A stretch of 13,907 bases of DNA from Candidatus Daviesbacteria bacterium RIFCSPLOWO2_02_FULL_41_8 (GTDB lineage Bacteria > Patescibacteriota > Microgenomatia > Daviesbacterales > UBA10151): contig MFDZ01000067.1 of NCBI GenBank assembly GCA_001777455.1, forward strand, positions 1 through 13,907, written 5' to 3'. The translations under genes and the position numbers were made by a program. Under the pieces are notes generated by a model, which did no database searches, was not told where the DNA came from, and saw nothing but the letters and a program-made list of their open reading frames with translations. Every line of letters starts with the position of its first letter. The stretch's first letter is position 1. Below are positions 7,208 to 12,831 of this stretch, one piece after another.

Positions 7208-8148
7208 TAAACTCCGCAGCCTCCTCCGCTATTTTGAATTCCCGGAATACCTTGGACTGACTGTTTTATTCTGGTAGCTCCCTGAGCTGATGAATAATCA
7301 TTTGAGAGAGCAAGCTTGGCATCAACATCTTTCCATTTAGTCCCGGCTTTATCGAAATATGCGGCTATTTCGACATAAGTCTGCGGGAACCAATAAGAAT
7401 TAAAGGCTAAAAGGTCTTTGTAAATTTGGTTTTCTGATAAGCCATTATATATTGCTAATTCAATGTATCCCAGGGCTGCCATACCGTGATTACAATCAGG
7501 AAAAGCCGTAGAATTGCCGCAACAAGGACGGAAGACGTTCTCAGCAATTTTTTTGACTAATTCTTGCTGCTCATCGGTTAAAGGAATAATTGTCGCGGAT
7601 GAATAAAGTTCCATGGCGGGTTTGCCGCCCAGGGTCCAACCGGCAGTAGAGGCAAAATTAGCGGTTGGATTTCCACCCGTTCTCATAGGACCGGCGTCCA
7701 GAACTTTGCTCTTTTGAACCAAGCCCAAAGCCCATAAAGTATTAACCATGAATCGGGAATTTTTCTCATTAATAATCATACTCTCATCCCAGCTGCCATC
7801 CAGGTATTTCATATGGTCGCTACCGTCTGCTTCTGAAACAAAAATTTCTTCGTACTTTTTCCTGTCAATGGCTCCCGCCTCAACCAGTTGTTTACCCAAA
7901 TCTTTCCATTTCAAGGGAGTTTTATAGCCTGTCTGCGGCAGTACTTGTTGCTTTAGAACCTGTATTAACTCTTCCGGACTTTGGGTTGTTTTAGCAAGCG
8001 CCTGGAGATTTTTCTGAAATTCCTGTCTTAAAAAATAATACTGGGCAAACCCCACAACAAAAGTTGAATTTATGCCAATTATAATAACCATCCAGAGAGG
8101 AACGGCTTTCAATAAAACTTTTTTAAATTTTGATTTGTAATTTTGCAT
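7207..8148 (-). CDS. Cys-rich membrane-anchored protein of unknown function
   Basis: I do not recognise a named family. The 313-aa protein has one N-terminal membrane anchor (about 14-38, basic side first, so the rest is likely outside). A helical or coiled stretch follows (about 40-70), then a middle domain with GSWDESM (118-124) and MRTGGNPTANFAS (155-167). A striking motif RPCCGNSTAFPDCNHG (207-222) follows, with Cys209, Cys210, Cys219 and His221. The protein ends in Gly-Gly-Gly-Cys-Gly-Val, putting one more Cys (311) at the third-last position. The Cys/His cluster looks like a metal or redox centre. Placed between the DUF1573 gene (6 bases away) and the CcdA-like gene (one-base overlap), it is the best candidate substrate or partner of the CcdA-like protein. 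The start lies in AT-rich sequence with no clear ribosome-binding site; ATG 8148 is chosen because it precedes the anchor. Confidence 0.75.
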   Translation of the reverse strand: MQNYKSKFKKVLLKAVPLWMVIIIGINSTFVVGFAQYYFLRQEFQKNLQALAKTTQSPEELIQVLKQQVLPQTGYKTPLKWKDLGKQLVEAGAIDRKKYEEIFVSEADGSDHMKYLDGSWDESMIINEKNSRFMVNTLWALGLVQKSKVLDAGPMRTGGNPTANFASTAGWTLGGKPAMELYSSATIIPLTDEQQELVKKIAENVFRPCCGNSTAFPDCNHGMAALGYIELAIYNGLSENQIYKDLLAFNSYWFPQTYVEIAAYFDKAGTKWKDVDAKLALSNDYSSAQGATRIKQSVQGIPGIQNSGGGCGV

Positions 8149-8154
8149 TTTGAA

Positions 8155-8652
8155 TTATTTTACCACCACCCCTTTGAGAGAAAACTCTATTTTCGGGTTT
8201 TGAATATCGTTTGTCTCAATCGAAACCAACCGCTCAACCGGCCCGATACCTGTAGGACCATGAAAGGTCTGATCAAAAATAACCAAGAGCTGTGCCTGCT
8301 TACCCGGCGGTATTTCACCCACCCAGCCGGAAGTTGCATGCATATTAAAATATGGACTGGTCTTGCCGTCTATTGAAACTTGAGCCTTGGTACAGGTACA
8401 GGATGTCTTAATTGCGCTAATTTGTAAAACTCCGGTACCGTTATTTTTAATTGTAAAAGTCTTGGTCGCTTTCTCTCCACTGTAAGGGATATTGCCCCAA
8501 TCAAAAGTTTTCTCAGGGATTTCTACTTTGGCATTTTGGGAAGCAGTAATTTTAGCCGGAGTAGCGCCGGTACTGCTCAAAACAAAAATCCCGCCTCCTA
8601 ATATCAAAACAGTAAGTACAATTAACCCGATAATAATCTTTTTGTCGTTCAT
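8155..8652 (-). CDS. DUF1573 domain protein, membrane-anchored
   Basis: Protein of 165 aa with an N-terminal anchor (about 5-27), then a DUF1573-type immunoglobulin-like domain (about 41-165). Family hallmarks are visible: DWGNIPYSGEKATKTFTIKNNG (51-72, broken here only by coordinates), then ISAIKTSCTCT (78-88) with Cys85 and Cys87, PPGKQAQLLVIFD (115-127) and VSIETND (143-149). The TSCTC motif is the conserved Cys pair of DUF1573. Met104, His105 and His131 nearby could add soft-metal ligands. Its ATG overlaps the csoR stop in ATGA, so it is translated with the copper repressor. DUF1573 has no settled function; a role in extracytoplasmic copper binding or as a redox partner is inferred from context. 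Confidence 0.87.
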   Translation of the reverse strand: MNDKKIIIGLIVLTVLILGGGIFVLSSTGATPAKITASQNAKVEIPEKTFDWGNIPYSGEKATKTFTIKNNGTGVLQISAIKTSCTCTKAQVSIDGKTSPYFNMHATSGWVGEIPPGKQAQLLVIFDQTFHGPTGIGPVERLVSIETNDIQNPKIEFSLKGVVVK

Positions 8653-8921
8653 GTTTTACTCTTTTGAAAAACATTCATAATTTCTTTTATAGAGGCATCT
8701 GCTTCGCCTGCTTTAATTTGATCCACCACACAAGTTTTTAGGTGATTTTCCAAAATTACCCCGTCAGCTTCTTGTAGCGCCCGCTGGACAGCTTGAGATT
8801 GGTGAATTACATCAATGCAATACTGGCCGGATTCAACCATCTGGATAATTTTTTGCAAATGCCCTTTGGCAATCTTTAATCTATGTAAAATTCGCTCCTG
8901 CGTATCTTTTGGTCTGTACAT
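8649..8921 (-). CDS. csoR: Copper-sensing repressor CsoR
   Basis: All-helical DNA-binding repressor of the CsoR/RcnR (DUF156) family, 90 aa, about the normal length. CsoR releases DNA when Cu(I) binds its Cys-His-Cys site. All three ligands are present at standard spacing: Cys35 in QYCIDV, His60 and Cys64 in ENHLKTC (58-64). Two further family marks are the basic N-terminal RLKIAKGH (14-21) and the QSQAVQRAL helix (41-49). The formaldehyde-sensing FrmR branch has a different ligand set, so copper is the best call. It is the first gene of the eight-gene operon and its promoter carries GATATCCCC elements typical of its targets, so it very likely represses itself and the whole operon. Confidence 0.95.
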   Translation of the reverse strand: MYRPKDTQERILHRLKIAKGHLQKIIQMVESGQYCIDVIHQSQAVQRALQEADGVILENHLKTCVVDQIKAGEADASIKEIMNVFQKSKT

Positions 8922-8924
8922 AAT

Positions 8925-8952
8925 TTAGAAATTAGAAATTAGAAATTAGAAA
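8925..8952. repeat. Four tandem copies of a 7-bp repeat in the csoR leader
   Basis: Plus-strand TTAGAAA occurs four times head to tail without error (8925-8931, 8932-8938, 8939-8945, 8946-8952). On the csoR strand this reads TTTCTAA x4 and occupies the untranslated leader right up to the ATG at 8921, exactly where a ribosome-binding site should be. Because the unit is 7 bases, the TAA in successive copies falls in all three frames. A copy-number change would alter leader length by 7. Confidence 0.95.
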
Positions 8953-8960
8953 TTTCCTCA

Positions 8961-9002
8961 AGTCCCTCCTAGGGGGATATCATATAACAAATAGGGGATA
9001 TC
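8961..9002. promoter_or_regulatory. Two putative CsoR operator elements
   Basis: On the csoR strand GATATCCCC occurs twice (9002-8994 and 8981-8973), offset by exactly 21 bp, two helical turns. The downstream copy continues as ATCCCCCTAGGAGGGAC, an inverted repeat with C-tract and G-tract arms like known CsoR sites. The upstream copy lies in the promoter spacer and the downstream one covers the -10 edge and start site, an arrangement suited to repression. Confidence 0.75.
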
Positions 9003-9008
9003 TGTCAA
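8979..9008 (-). promoter_or_regulatory. Promoter of the copper operon
   Basis: Minus strand TTGACA (9008-9003), 18-base spacer, TATGAT (8984-8979). The predicted start is near 8972, within the C-tract of the downstream operator, giving a leader of about 50 nt. That leader holds AGGAGG, but about 45 bases before the csoR ATG, too far to serve it. Confidence 0.8.
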
Positions 9009-9033
9009 TATCTAGGAAATAAAGAGTTAAATT

Positions 9034-9567
9034 TTAACCTTTAGGAGGATACTTTGGTGTATGTCCTTGAGCAAATTTCACCATATCTTCCAGAGTTACA
9101 CCTTTAACAACTGCTTCTCCACTTGCCACTAACCCTCTATTAGTCTCTACCAATAAACCTATCTGTCCACAGGGTAAGGCTTGTCTTTTTATGGCTGAAT
9201 GAATTGTTTGTACAGGAATTTTTGTAATCTCAGAAACCCTACTAGGAGTGTAGAAATTTTGTCTTTCCAAAAGAGCTAACGCAACCCGCTTTTGCAACAG
9301 CCAATTCTTGACCATCAAGCGAGTTTGCTGTTGTTTTTCAGGATGTTCTTGAACTTCTCTCCGCAAATCAGCATAATCTCGAGAATTCAAAGGTACCTCA
9401 TAGCCAATATCGTACATCTCTCTGTACTCAACTTGACTTGCAATTCCATGAACACGCAGATGAGGCTTATGTAAAAGCTTACACGCTCGGCCACAAATTT
9501 TACAAATAACTTGTGCAGGTCTTTCTGCTCTTCTTCCGGCGCTTATTGCACCTCTTTCAATAGGCAT
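9034..9567 (-). CDS. Ros/MucR-type zinc-finger transcriptional regulator
   Basis: Probable DNA-binding regulator of 177 aa. The N-terminal part (about 20-60) matches the Ros/MucR motif: Cys22-x2-Cys25-x10-His36-x3-His40 followed by GIASQVEYREMYDIGYEVPL, the usual 'HG-x-x-x-x-EYR-x-x-[YW]-x-[IL]...PL' ending. The spacing between the second Cys and first His is one longer than the common x9. The C-terminal part (about 105-165) has a second likely helix-turn-helix or excisionase-like segment (YTPSRVSEITKIPVQTIHSAIKR broken here at 106-128), perhaps a second DNA contact. Start: ATG 9567 is the first ATG and lies about 3 bases after the predicted transcription start; an in-frame TTG at 9573 would fall before that start. 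The palindrome in its own promoter suggests autoregulation. It is immediately upstream of the copper operon with the same orientation and has no visible terminator. Confidence 0.78.
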   Translation of the reverse strand: MPIERGAISAGRRAERPAQVICKICGRACKLLHKPHLRVHGIASQVEYREMYDIGYEVPLNSRDYADLRREVQEHPEKQQQTRLMVKNWLLQKRVALALLERQNFYTPSRVSEITKIPVQTIHSAIKRQALPCGQIGLLVETNRGLVASGEAVVKGVTLEDMVKFAQGHTPKYPPKG

Positions 9568-9575
9568 AAACAATA

Positions 9576-9604
9576 ATTATATCCTATAGCTATAGGATTG
9601 TCAA
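9576..9604 (-). promoter_or_regulatory. Consensus promoter of the Ros/MucR-like gene
   Basis: Minus strand TTGACA (9604-9599), 17-base spacer, TATAAT (9581-9576): both hexamers and the spacing are the exact sigma-70 consensus. The start site near 9570 makes the transcript essentially leaderless (ATG at 9567). Such a strong promoter would usually need a repressor. Confidence 0.85.
9581..9598. promoter_or_regulatory. 18-bp perfect palindrome filling the promoter spacer
   Basis: ATCCTATAGCTATAGGAT is fully self-complementary. It spans the entire spacer between -35 and -10 plus the first -10 base. This placement is that of a classic repressor operator; the encoded zinc-finger regulator is the obvious candidate ligand (inference). 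Confidence 0.75.
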
Positions 9605-9619
9605 AATTTCTGGAGGGGG

Positions 9620-10435
9620 TTAGGATAAGAGGACGCCGCCGTCGACGACGATTTGACTGCCGGTCATATAAGAAGACATATCTGAGGCTAAAAATAGGGC
9701 TACTTTACCGATTTCGTCCGCTTCCCCCATCCGGTGCATGGGGATTTTGGCCATAAATGCTTCCATTACTTTAGTCATATCCACTCCTTGGGGCACCGGT
9801 GCCGCTTTCTGCAGATGTTCCACCCCGGGAGTTAAAATCCCACCCGGCGCTATAGCGTTTACCCAGATTTTATGCTGGGACAGCTCCAGCGCTGAATTTT
9901 TAGTAAAGCCCCACAGGCCATGTTTGGAAGCATCGTATGCCGCAAGGCCTATCATGGAAGGATGCAGGGCATCAACCGAGGTAACATTGATGATTTTGCC
10001 ACCCTTGCCTTGCTTGATCATCTGTTCCGAAACATATTTCGTACAAAGGAAGACCCCTTTTAAGTTAACATTAATTACTTTTTCGAAATCCGTGAGGGTC
10101 ATTTGCGAAACAGGGATATTGGGATAAATTCCGGCATTATTAACTAAAATATCAATCGAACCAAAATCCGCCACCGCCTCCCCTACCAATCTTTTAACAT
10201 CCTCTTCGCTTGAGACATCCACCCCTGCTCCCTTGGTCTTCCAACCTTTGGCTGAAATTTCCGCTGCAGCTTTATCCGCCTCTGCTTTGTTTAAATCCGC
10301 TATCACGACACTCGCTCCTGCTTCTGCCAACCGGTAAACTATTCCCAAGCCAATCCCATTAGCCCCGCCGGTGACAACCGCCACCTTTCCGGAAAGATCC
10401 ATTAAACTATTTATAGAAGCTACATCTTTAATCAT
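9620..10435 (-). CDS. Short-chain dehydrogenase/reductase (classical SDR)
   Basis: NAD(P)-dependent oxidoreductase of 271 aa, classical SDR Rossmann fold. Visible: coenzyme loop TGGANGIG (22-29), acidic Asp47 at the end of the second strand (VVIADLN), which favours NAD over NADP, NNAG (99-102), and the catalytic set Asn124, Ser153, Tyr167 and Lys171 (YDASK). The C-terminal substrate region is followed by the typical SSYMTGSQIVVDGG (254-267). It resembles glucose/3-oxoacyl/sugar-alcohol type SDRs; the substrate is unknown. Start: ATG 10435; an internal ATG at residue 12 (MDLSGKVAVV) is an alternative closer to average SDR starts. It is the last gene of the rpiB cluster, separated from the DsbA-like gene by 35 bases containing a small hairpin. 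Confidence 0.93.
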   Translation of the reverse strand: MIKDVASINSLMDLSGKVAVVTGGANGIGLGIVYRLAEAGASVVIADLNKAEADKAAAEISAKGWKTKGAGVDVSSEEDVKRLVGEAVADFGSIDILVNNAGIYPNIPVSQMTLTDFEKVINVNLKGVFLCTKYVSEQMIKQGKGGKIINVTSVDALHPSMIGLAAYDASKHGLWGFTKNSALELSQHKIWVNAIAPGGILTPGVEHLQKAAPVPQGVDMTKVMEAFMAKIPMHRMGEADEIGKVALFLASDMSSYMTGSQIVVDGGVLLS

Positions 10436-10438
10436 ATT

Positions 10439-10454
10439 CTTCGACCGAACGAAG
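10439..10454. repeat. Small intercistronic hairpin
   Basis: CTTCG (10439-10443) and CGAAG (10450-10454) pair around a six-base loop in the gap between the DsbA-like and SDR genes. The gap's GC-rich, TTCG-rich wording differs from the AT-rich spacers elsewhere and may be a dispersed spacer element; no T-run follows on either strand, so it is not a terminator. Confidence 0.5.
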
Positions 10455-10470
10455 TGAGTGGAGAAGCGCC

Positions 10471-11127
10471 TTATTTCTTCAACTCTGCTTCTACTGCCGC
10501 AATTAAATCATTGAAGCTTTGCATATTCACCTTGCGACCGTTGACAAAAAACGTCGGCGTGGAATTAACCCCCAAGCGCTGCCCTTCAGCTGTGTCCCCG
10601 TCAATCCGGGCTTTCAAGTTATTATCAACAATGGCCTGACTAATTTTATTTTCATCTAAATTAAGTTGTTTGGCAAGCCCCAGGAAAAAAGCGGTGGCCC
10701 CTTTTTCGTCCAGGTCGGACCATTCCGCTTGGGTTTCAAAAAGTTTGCCGTGCATTTCCCAAAATTTGCCCTGCTCCCCTGCCGCTTCAGCGTAAATTGC
10801 CGCCTGCCTACCATAAGCATGCTGAGGAAGCGGGAAATGCCTGTAGATTATCTGTACCTGATCGAGGGAATAACTAGTCCTGATTTGTTTAACAATAGGT
10901 TCAACTGCCAAACAGGCCGGACACTGAAAATCGGAAAACTCCACCACTTTTACTTTGGCGCTGTCGCTGCCGGTTTTCTCTCCCTTGCTGTAATCAATCT
11001 GTAAAACTGTCGCTCCTGTAATATCTTTGGGTCCTGACGCGCTGCGGCTTAAGAAAAATATCCCGCCCACCAATAAAATAATAGTGATAATTACAATGCT
11101 GCCTAAAATTTTAGTTTCCGTTGTCAT
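10471..11127 (-). CDS. DsbA-like thioredoxin-fold protein (membrane-anchored)
   Basis: Extracytoplasmic thiol oxidoreductase of 218 aa. An N-terminal anchor (about 8-27) is followed by a thioredoxin-fold domain with an inserted helical part, as in DsbA/BdbD. The active site is FQCPACLAVEP (67-77), with Cys69 and Cys72 as CPAC, and the cis-proline loop is NSTPTFFVNG (188-197, Pro191). The gene overlaps the VKOR gene by 17 bases, and VKOR-DsbA pairing is a known oxidising module: the DsbA-like protein oxidises substrate thiols and VKOR re-oxidises it. A role in folding secreted or surface proteins is inferred. Disulfide isomerase activity is possible but not indicated. Confidence 0.93.
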   Translation of the reverse strand: MTTETKILGSIVIITIILLVGGIFFLSRSASGPKDITGATVLQIDYSKGEKTGSDSAKVKVVEFSDFQCPACLAVEPIVKQIRTSYSLDQVQIIYRHFPLPQHAYGRQAAIYAEAAGEQGKFWEMHGKLFETQAEWSDLDEKGATAFFLGLAKQLNLDENKISQAIVDNNLKARIDGDTAEGQRLGVNSTPTFFVNGRKVNMQSFNDLIAAVEAELKK

Positions 11128-11548
11128 GTTTTTTTCTACCGACTAAAACTATTGCCAACAAAATCAACACCGAGATTATAAACGATAATACACACCAGAA
11201 GCAAAAAGCCCCGATTACAAAAGCTTCCAGGTAGGTTAAATATATCCCGAAAGCTACTCCGGAAACCCCCACCAATACTTGCATCTTTCTGGCTAATCTT
11301 TTAGGTAAGTCATGCGAGTGAATAACAGAAAGTATCGCCATCACTAAATAAAAAAATATTCCTAAAAGGGGGGTAGATATTCCTAAAAAGCTGGAGTAAG
11401 TACTGGCCCGGACAATATCACAACCTTGTCCGGTTGGACAAAAAATCGGGCCGGTAATATTGTATTCATAAAATAAATACGCGGCTACCAAAAGTCCCAG
11501 CAAACTTAAGATAAAAATTATCCTGTTTGATTTTTGAGAAGAAATCAT
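11111..11548 (-). CDS. VKOR-family quinone-linked disulfide oxidase
   Basis: Membrane enzyme of 145 aa of the bacterial vitamin K epoxide reductase homologue family, which re-oxidises DsbA-like partners and passes electrons to quinone. Four hydrophobic helices (about 10-28, 55-75, 90-110, 113-137). The loop pair is Cys37 and Cys43 (FCPTGQGCD) and the active-site pair is Cys116 and Cys119 (FCFWC). SSFLGISTPLLGI (52-64) corresponds to the conserved Ser plus LG-x-P helix. There is no fused thioredoxin domain; that partner is the overlapping downstream gene. The start ATG 11548 sits inside a 7-bp inverted repeat. The final electron acceptor is not shown by the window. Confidence 0.94.
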   Translation of the reverse strand: MISSQKSNRIIFILSLLGLLVAAYLFYEYNITGPIFCPTGQGCDIVRASTYSSFLGISTPLLGIFFYLVMAILSVIHSHDLPKRLARKMQVLVGVSGVAFGIYLTYLEAFVIGAFCFWCVLSFIISVLILLAIVLVGRKKHDNGN

Positions 11549-11560
11549 TACGGAATGATT
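11543..11560. repeat. Inverted repeat over the VKOR start codon
   Basis: AATCATT (11543-11549) and AATGATT (11554-11560) pair perfectly across a four-base loop. The element covers the stop codon of the LOG-family gene and the ATG of VKOR, so in the mRNA the start codon would lie in a hairpin stem. It may set how much VKOR translation depends on ribosomes leaving the upstream gene. Confidence 0.6.
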
Positions 11561-12182
11561 ATATACTAAAGTCGTCCGTCACTGCCCTGATATGCGTATG
11601 GTGTCCCTGTTGTAACTCCTGCTCAAAGTCAGTTATCGCCTGCAAAACTGCTTCCGGATTGTCAACAATCTTGTAAACTTCGAGCTCCTCCGGCCGCATA
11701 ATCATATTATCTTTAAAGGTTTGAATTATCTTCCCCCAAAATTTACCGTATAAAATTAATGGCTTGTGATGTCCGAAATAAAGTTTAGCTAATCCCCAGG
11801 CCATGCCGAATTCGGAAATAGTACCGGTTCCGCCGTTAAAAACTACATAAACTTGTCCCTCTTTAAGAAGAGTTAAAGTTCTTTCCACATAATTTTTGGT
11901 CGTTATCTCTATATCGATTTTATTAAGAGGATCTTTTCCCTCAAAATGCATCTTGTGATCTGCCAAAAAAGTTACTCCGATAACCTTGCCTCCGGCGGAT
12001 TTCGCCCCCAAACTGGCCGCTCTCATCACTCCCGGGCCACCCCCATTTACTATCACATAACCTACCTCTGCCAATTTTTTGCACACCTCAAATGCCTCCT
12101 TGTATAATCCGCTATCTTCACCGGTATGTGAGGAACCGAAGATGGCAATTTGATGTATCGATTCGGCCTTCAGCTTATCCAT
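11559..12182 (-). CDS. LOG-family (lysine decarboxylase-like) protein
   Basis: Cytoplasmic Rossmann-like protein of 207 aa of the LOG / TIGR00725-TIGR00730 superfamily. Family motifs: IAIFGSS (12-18), GGGPGVMRAA (47-56) with the Arg of the second nucleotide loop, GGTGTISE (117-124) corresponding to PGGxGTxxE with Asn in place of the first Pro and catalytic Glu124. LOG enzymes hydrolyse nucleoside 5'-monophosphates (cytokinin-activating in plants) and related bacterial proteins act on purine nucleotides; the exact substrate here is unknown. It would feed ribose-5-phosphate to the neighbours rpe and rpiB, a sensible link (inference). Start: ATG 12182 overlaps the rpe stop by 8 bases and has GGGAGAAAA just upstream; a longer frame to 12218 lies entirely in rpe. 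Confidence 0.87.
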   Translation of the reverse strand: MDKLKAESIHQIAIFGSSHTGEDSGLYKEAFEVCKKLAEVGYVIVNGGGPGVMRAASLGAKSAGGKVIGVTFLADHKMHFEGKDPLNKIDIEITTKNYVERTLTLLKEGQVYVVFNGGTGTISEFGMAWGLAKLYFGHHKPLILYGKFWGKIIQTFKDNMIMRPEELEVYKIVDNPEAVLQAITDFEQELQQGHHTHIRAVTDDFSI

Positions 12183-12831
12183 TAATTTTCTCCCAGACAG
12201 TTTCCAGATTCTCGTCAATATCGCCCTTTAATAAATAAGATCCGATGGTAATGAAATCCGCTCCGGAATCCGCAATTTCTTTAGCATTGGTATCTTTCAC
12301 CGCCCCATCTATGCCGATTTTGAAACTGAAATTGCCATTGGTCCGCATTTGAACCAGTTTTTTGATCCGGTCTAAACTTTCCGGGATAAACGGCTGGCCC
12401 TGGAATCCTGGCACTACGGACATAATAAGTACCATATCGGTTTTCCCTAAAAACGGCTCTAGTTTTGCAATGGGCGTAGCATTATTGATGGCCAGCCCCG
12501 CTTGTACCCCTTTACCTTTGATGTAATCTATGCACTCGTTTTTATCGTCTTCCGCCTCAACATGAAAGATAATCCGCTCAAAATTTGCCGAAATTAAACC
12601 ATCTATCCACTCTTTCGGATGGGCTACCATGATGTGAGCTTCCTTATGTAATGAGATTGGGTATTTGGCGCTGGAGCCTGCATCAATGCTTTTATTCGGC
12701 ACAAACACATTATCCATAAAATCAATATGTACCCAACCGTCCTGAAAAGCCCGGGAGCCGCTGTAGCGGGAGATGTCCCTGTCATAGTCTGCCTCGGTTG
12801 TAGAAAGAATTGCCGGGATAATTTGCACCAT
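12175..12831 (-). CDS. rpe: Ribulose-phosphate 3-epimerase
   Basis: TIM-barrel enzyme of 218 aa interconverting ribulose-5-phosphate and xylulose-5-phosphate in the non-oxidative pentose phosphate pathway. Motifs: IIPAILS (4-10), VHIDFMDNVFVPN (34-46), HIMV (66-69), MSVVPGFQGQPF (137-148) and GIDGAV (173-178). The four metal ligands expected of the family are present as His35, Asp37, His66 and Asp175. Differences from the textbook motifs: PAILS for PSILS, MDN for MDG, and DGA for DGG in the phosphate loop, suggesting a diverged branch. It begins in TAATG with the rpiB stop (one-base overlap), so the two are translationally coupled. Allulose-6-phosphate epimerase is a possible alternative, but the neighbour rpiB supports Rpe. 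Confidence 0.9.
   Translation of the reverse strand: MVQIIPAILSTTEADYDRDISRYSGSRAFQDGWVHIDFMDNVFVPNKSIDAGSSAKYPISLHKEAHIMVAHPKEWIDGLISANFERIIFHVEAEDDKNECIDYIKGKGVQAGLAINNATPIAKLEPFLGKTDMVLIMSVVPGFQGQPFIPESLDRIKKLVQMRTNGNFSFKIGIDGAVKDTNAKEIADSGADFITIGSYLLKGDIDENLETVWEKING

Noticed and set aside
2722..8921. Mercury or arsenic resistance instead of copper
   Set aside because: The CopA YN/MxxSS and CPC signatures, CsoR Cys-His-Cys ligands and CopZ-type GMHCSSC all indicate Cu(I); no MerA, MerR or Ars genes are present.
8925..8952. CRISPR-like array
   Set aside because: Units are 7 bp, directly adjacent with no spacers; a simple tandem repeat.
8925..8963. Leader peptide starting with TTG after AGGAGG in the csoR leader (nine codons ending at a repeat TAA)
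   Set aside because: Spacing between AGGAGG and TTG is too short, the peptide is made of repeat units, and AGGAGG is already explained as the G-tract arm of the CsoR-type operator.
9568..9573. TTG start adding two residues to the Ros/MucR-like regulator
   Set aside because: The TTG would lie upstream of or at the predicted transcription start; ATG 9567 is the first usable start codon.
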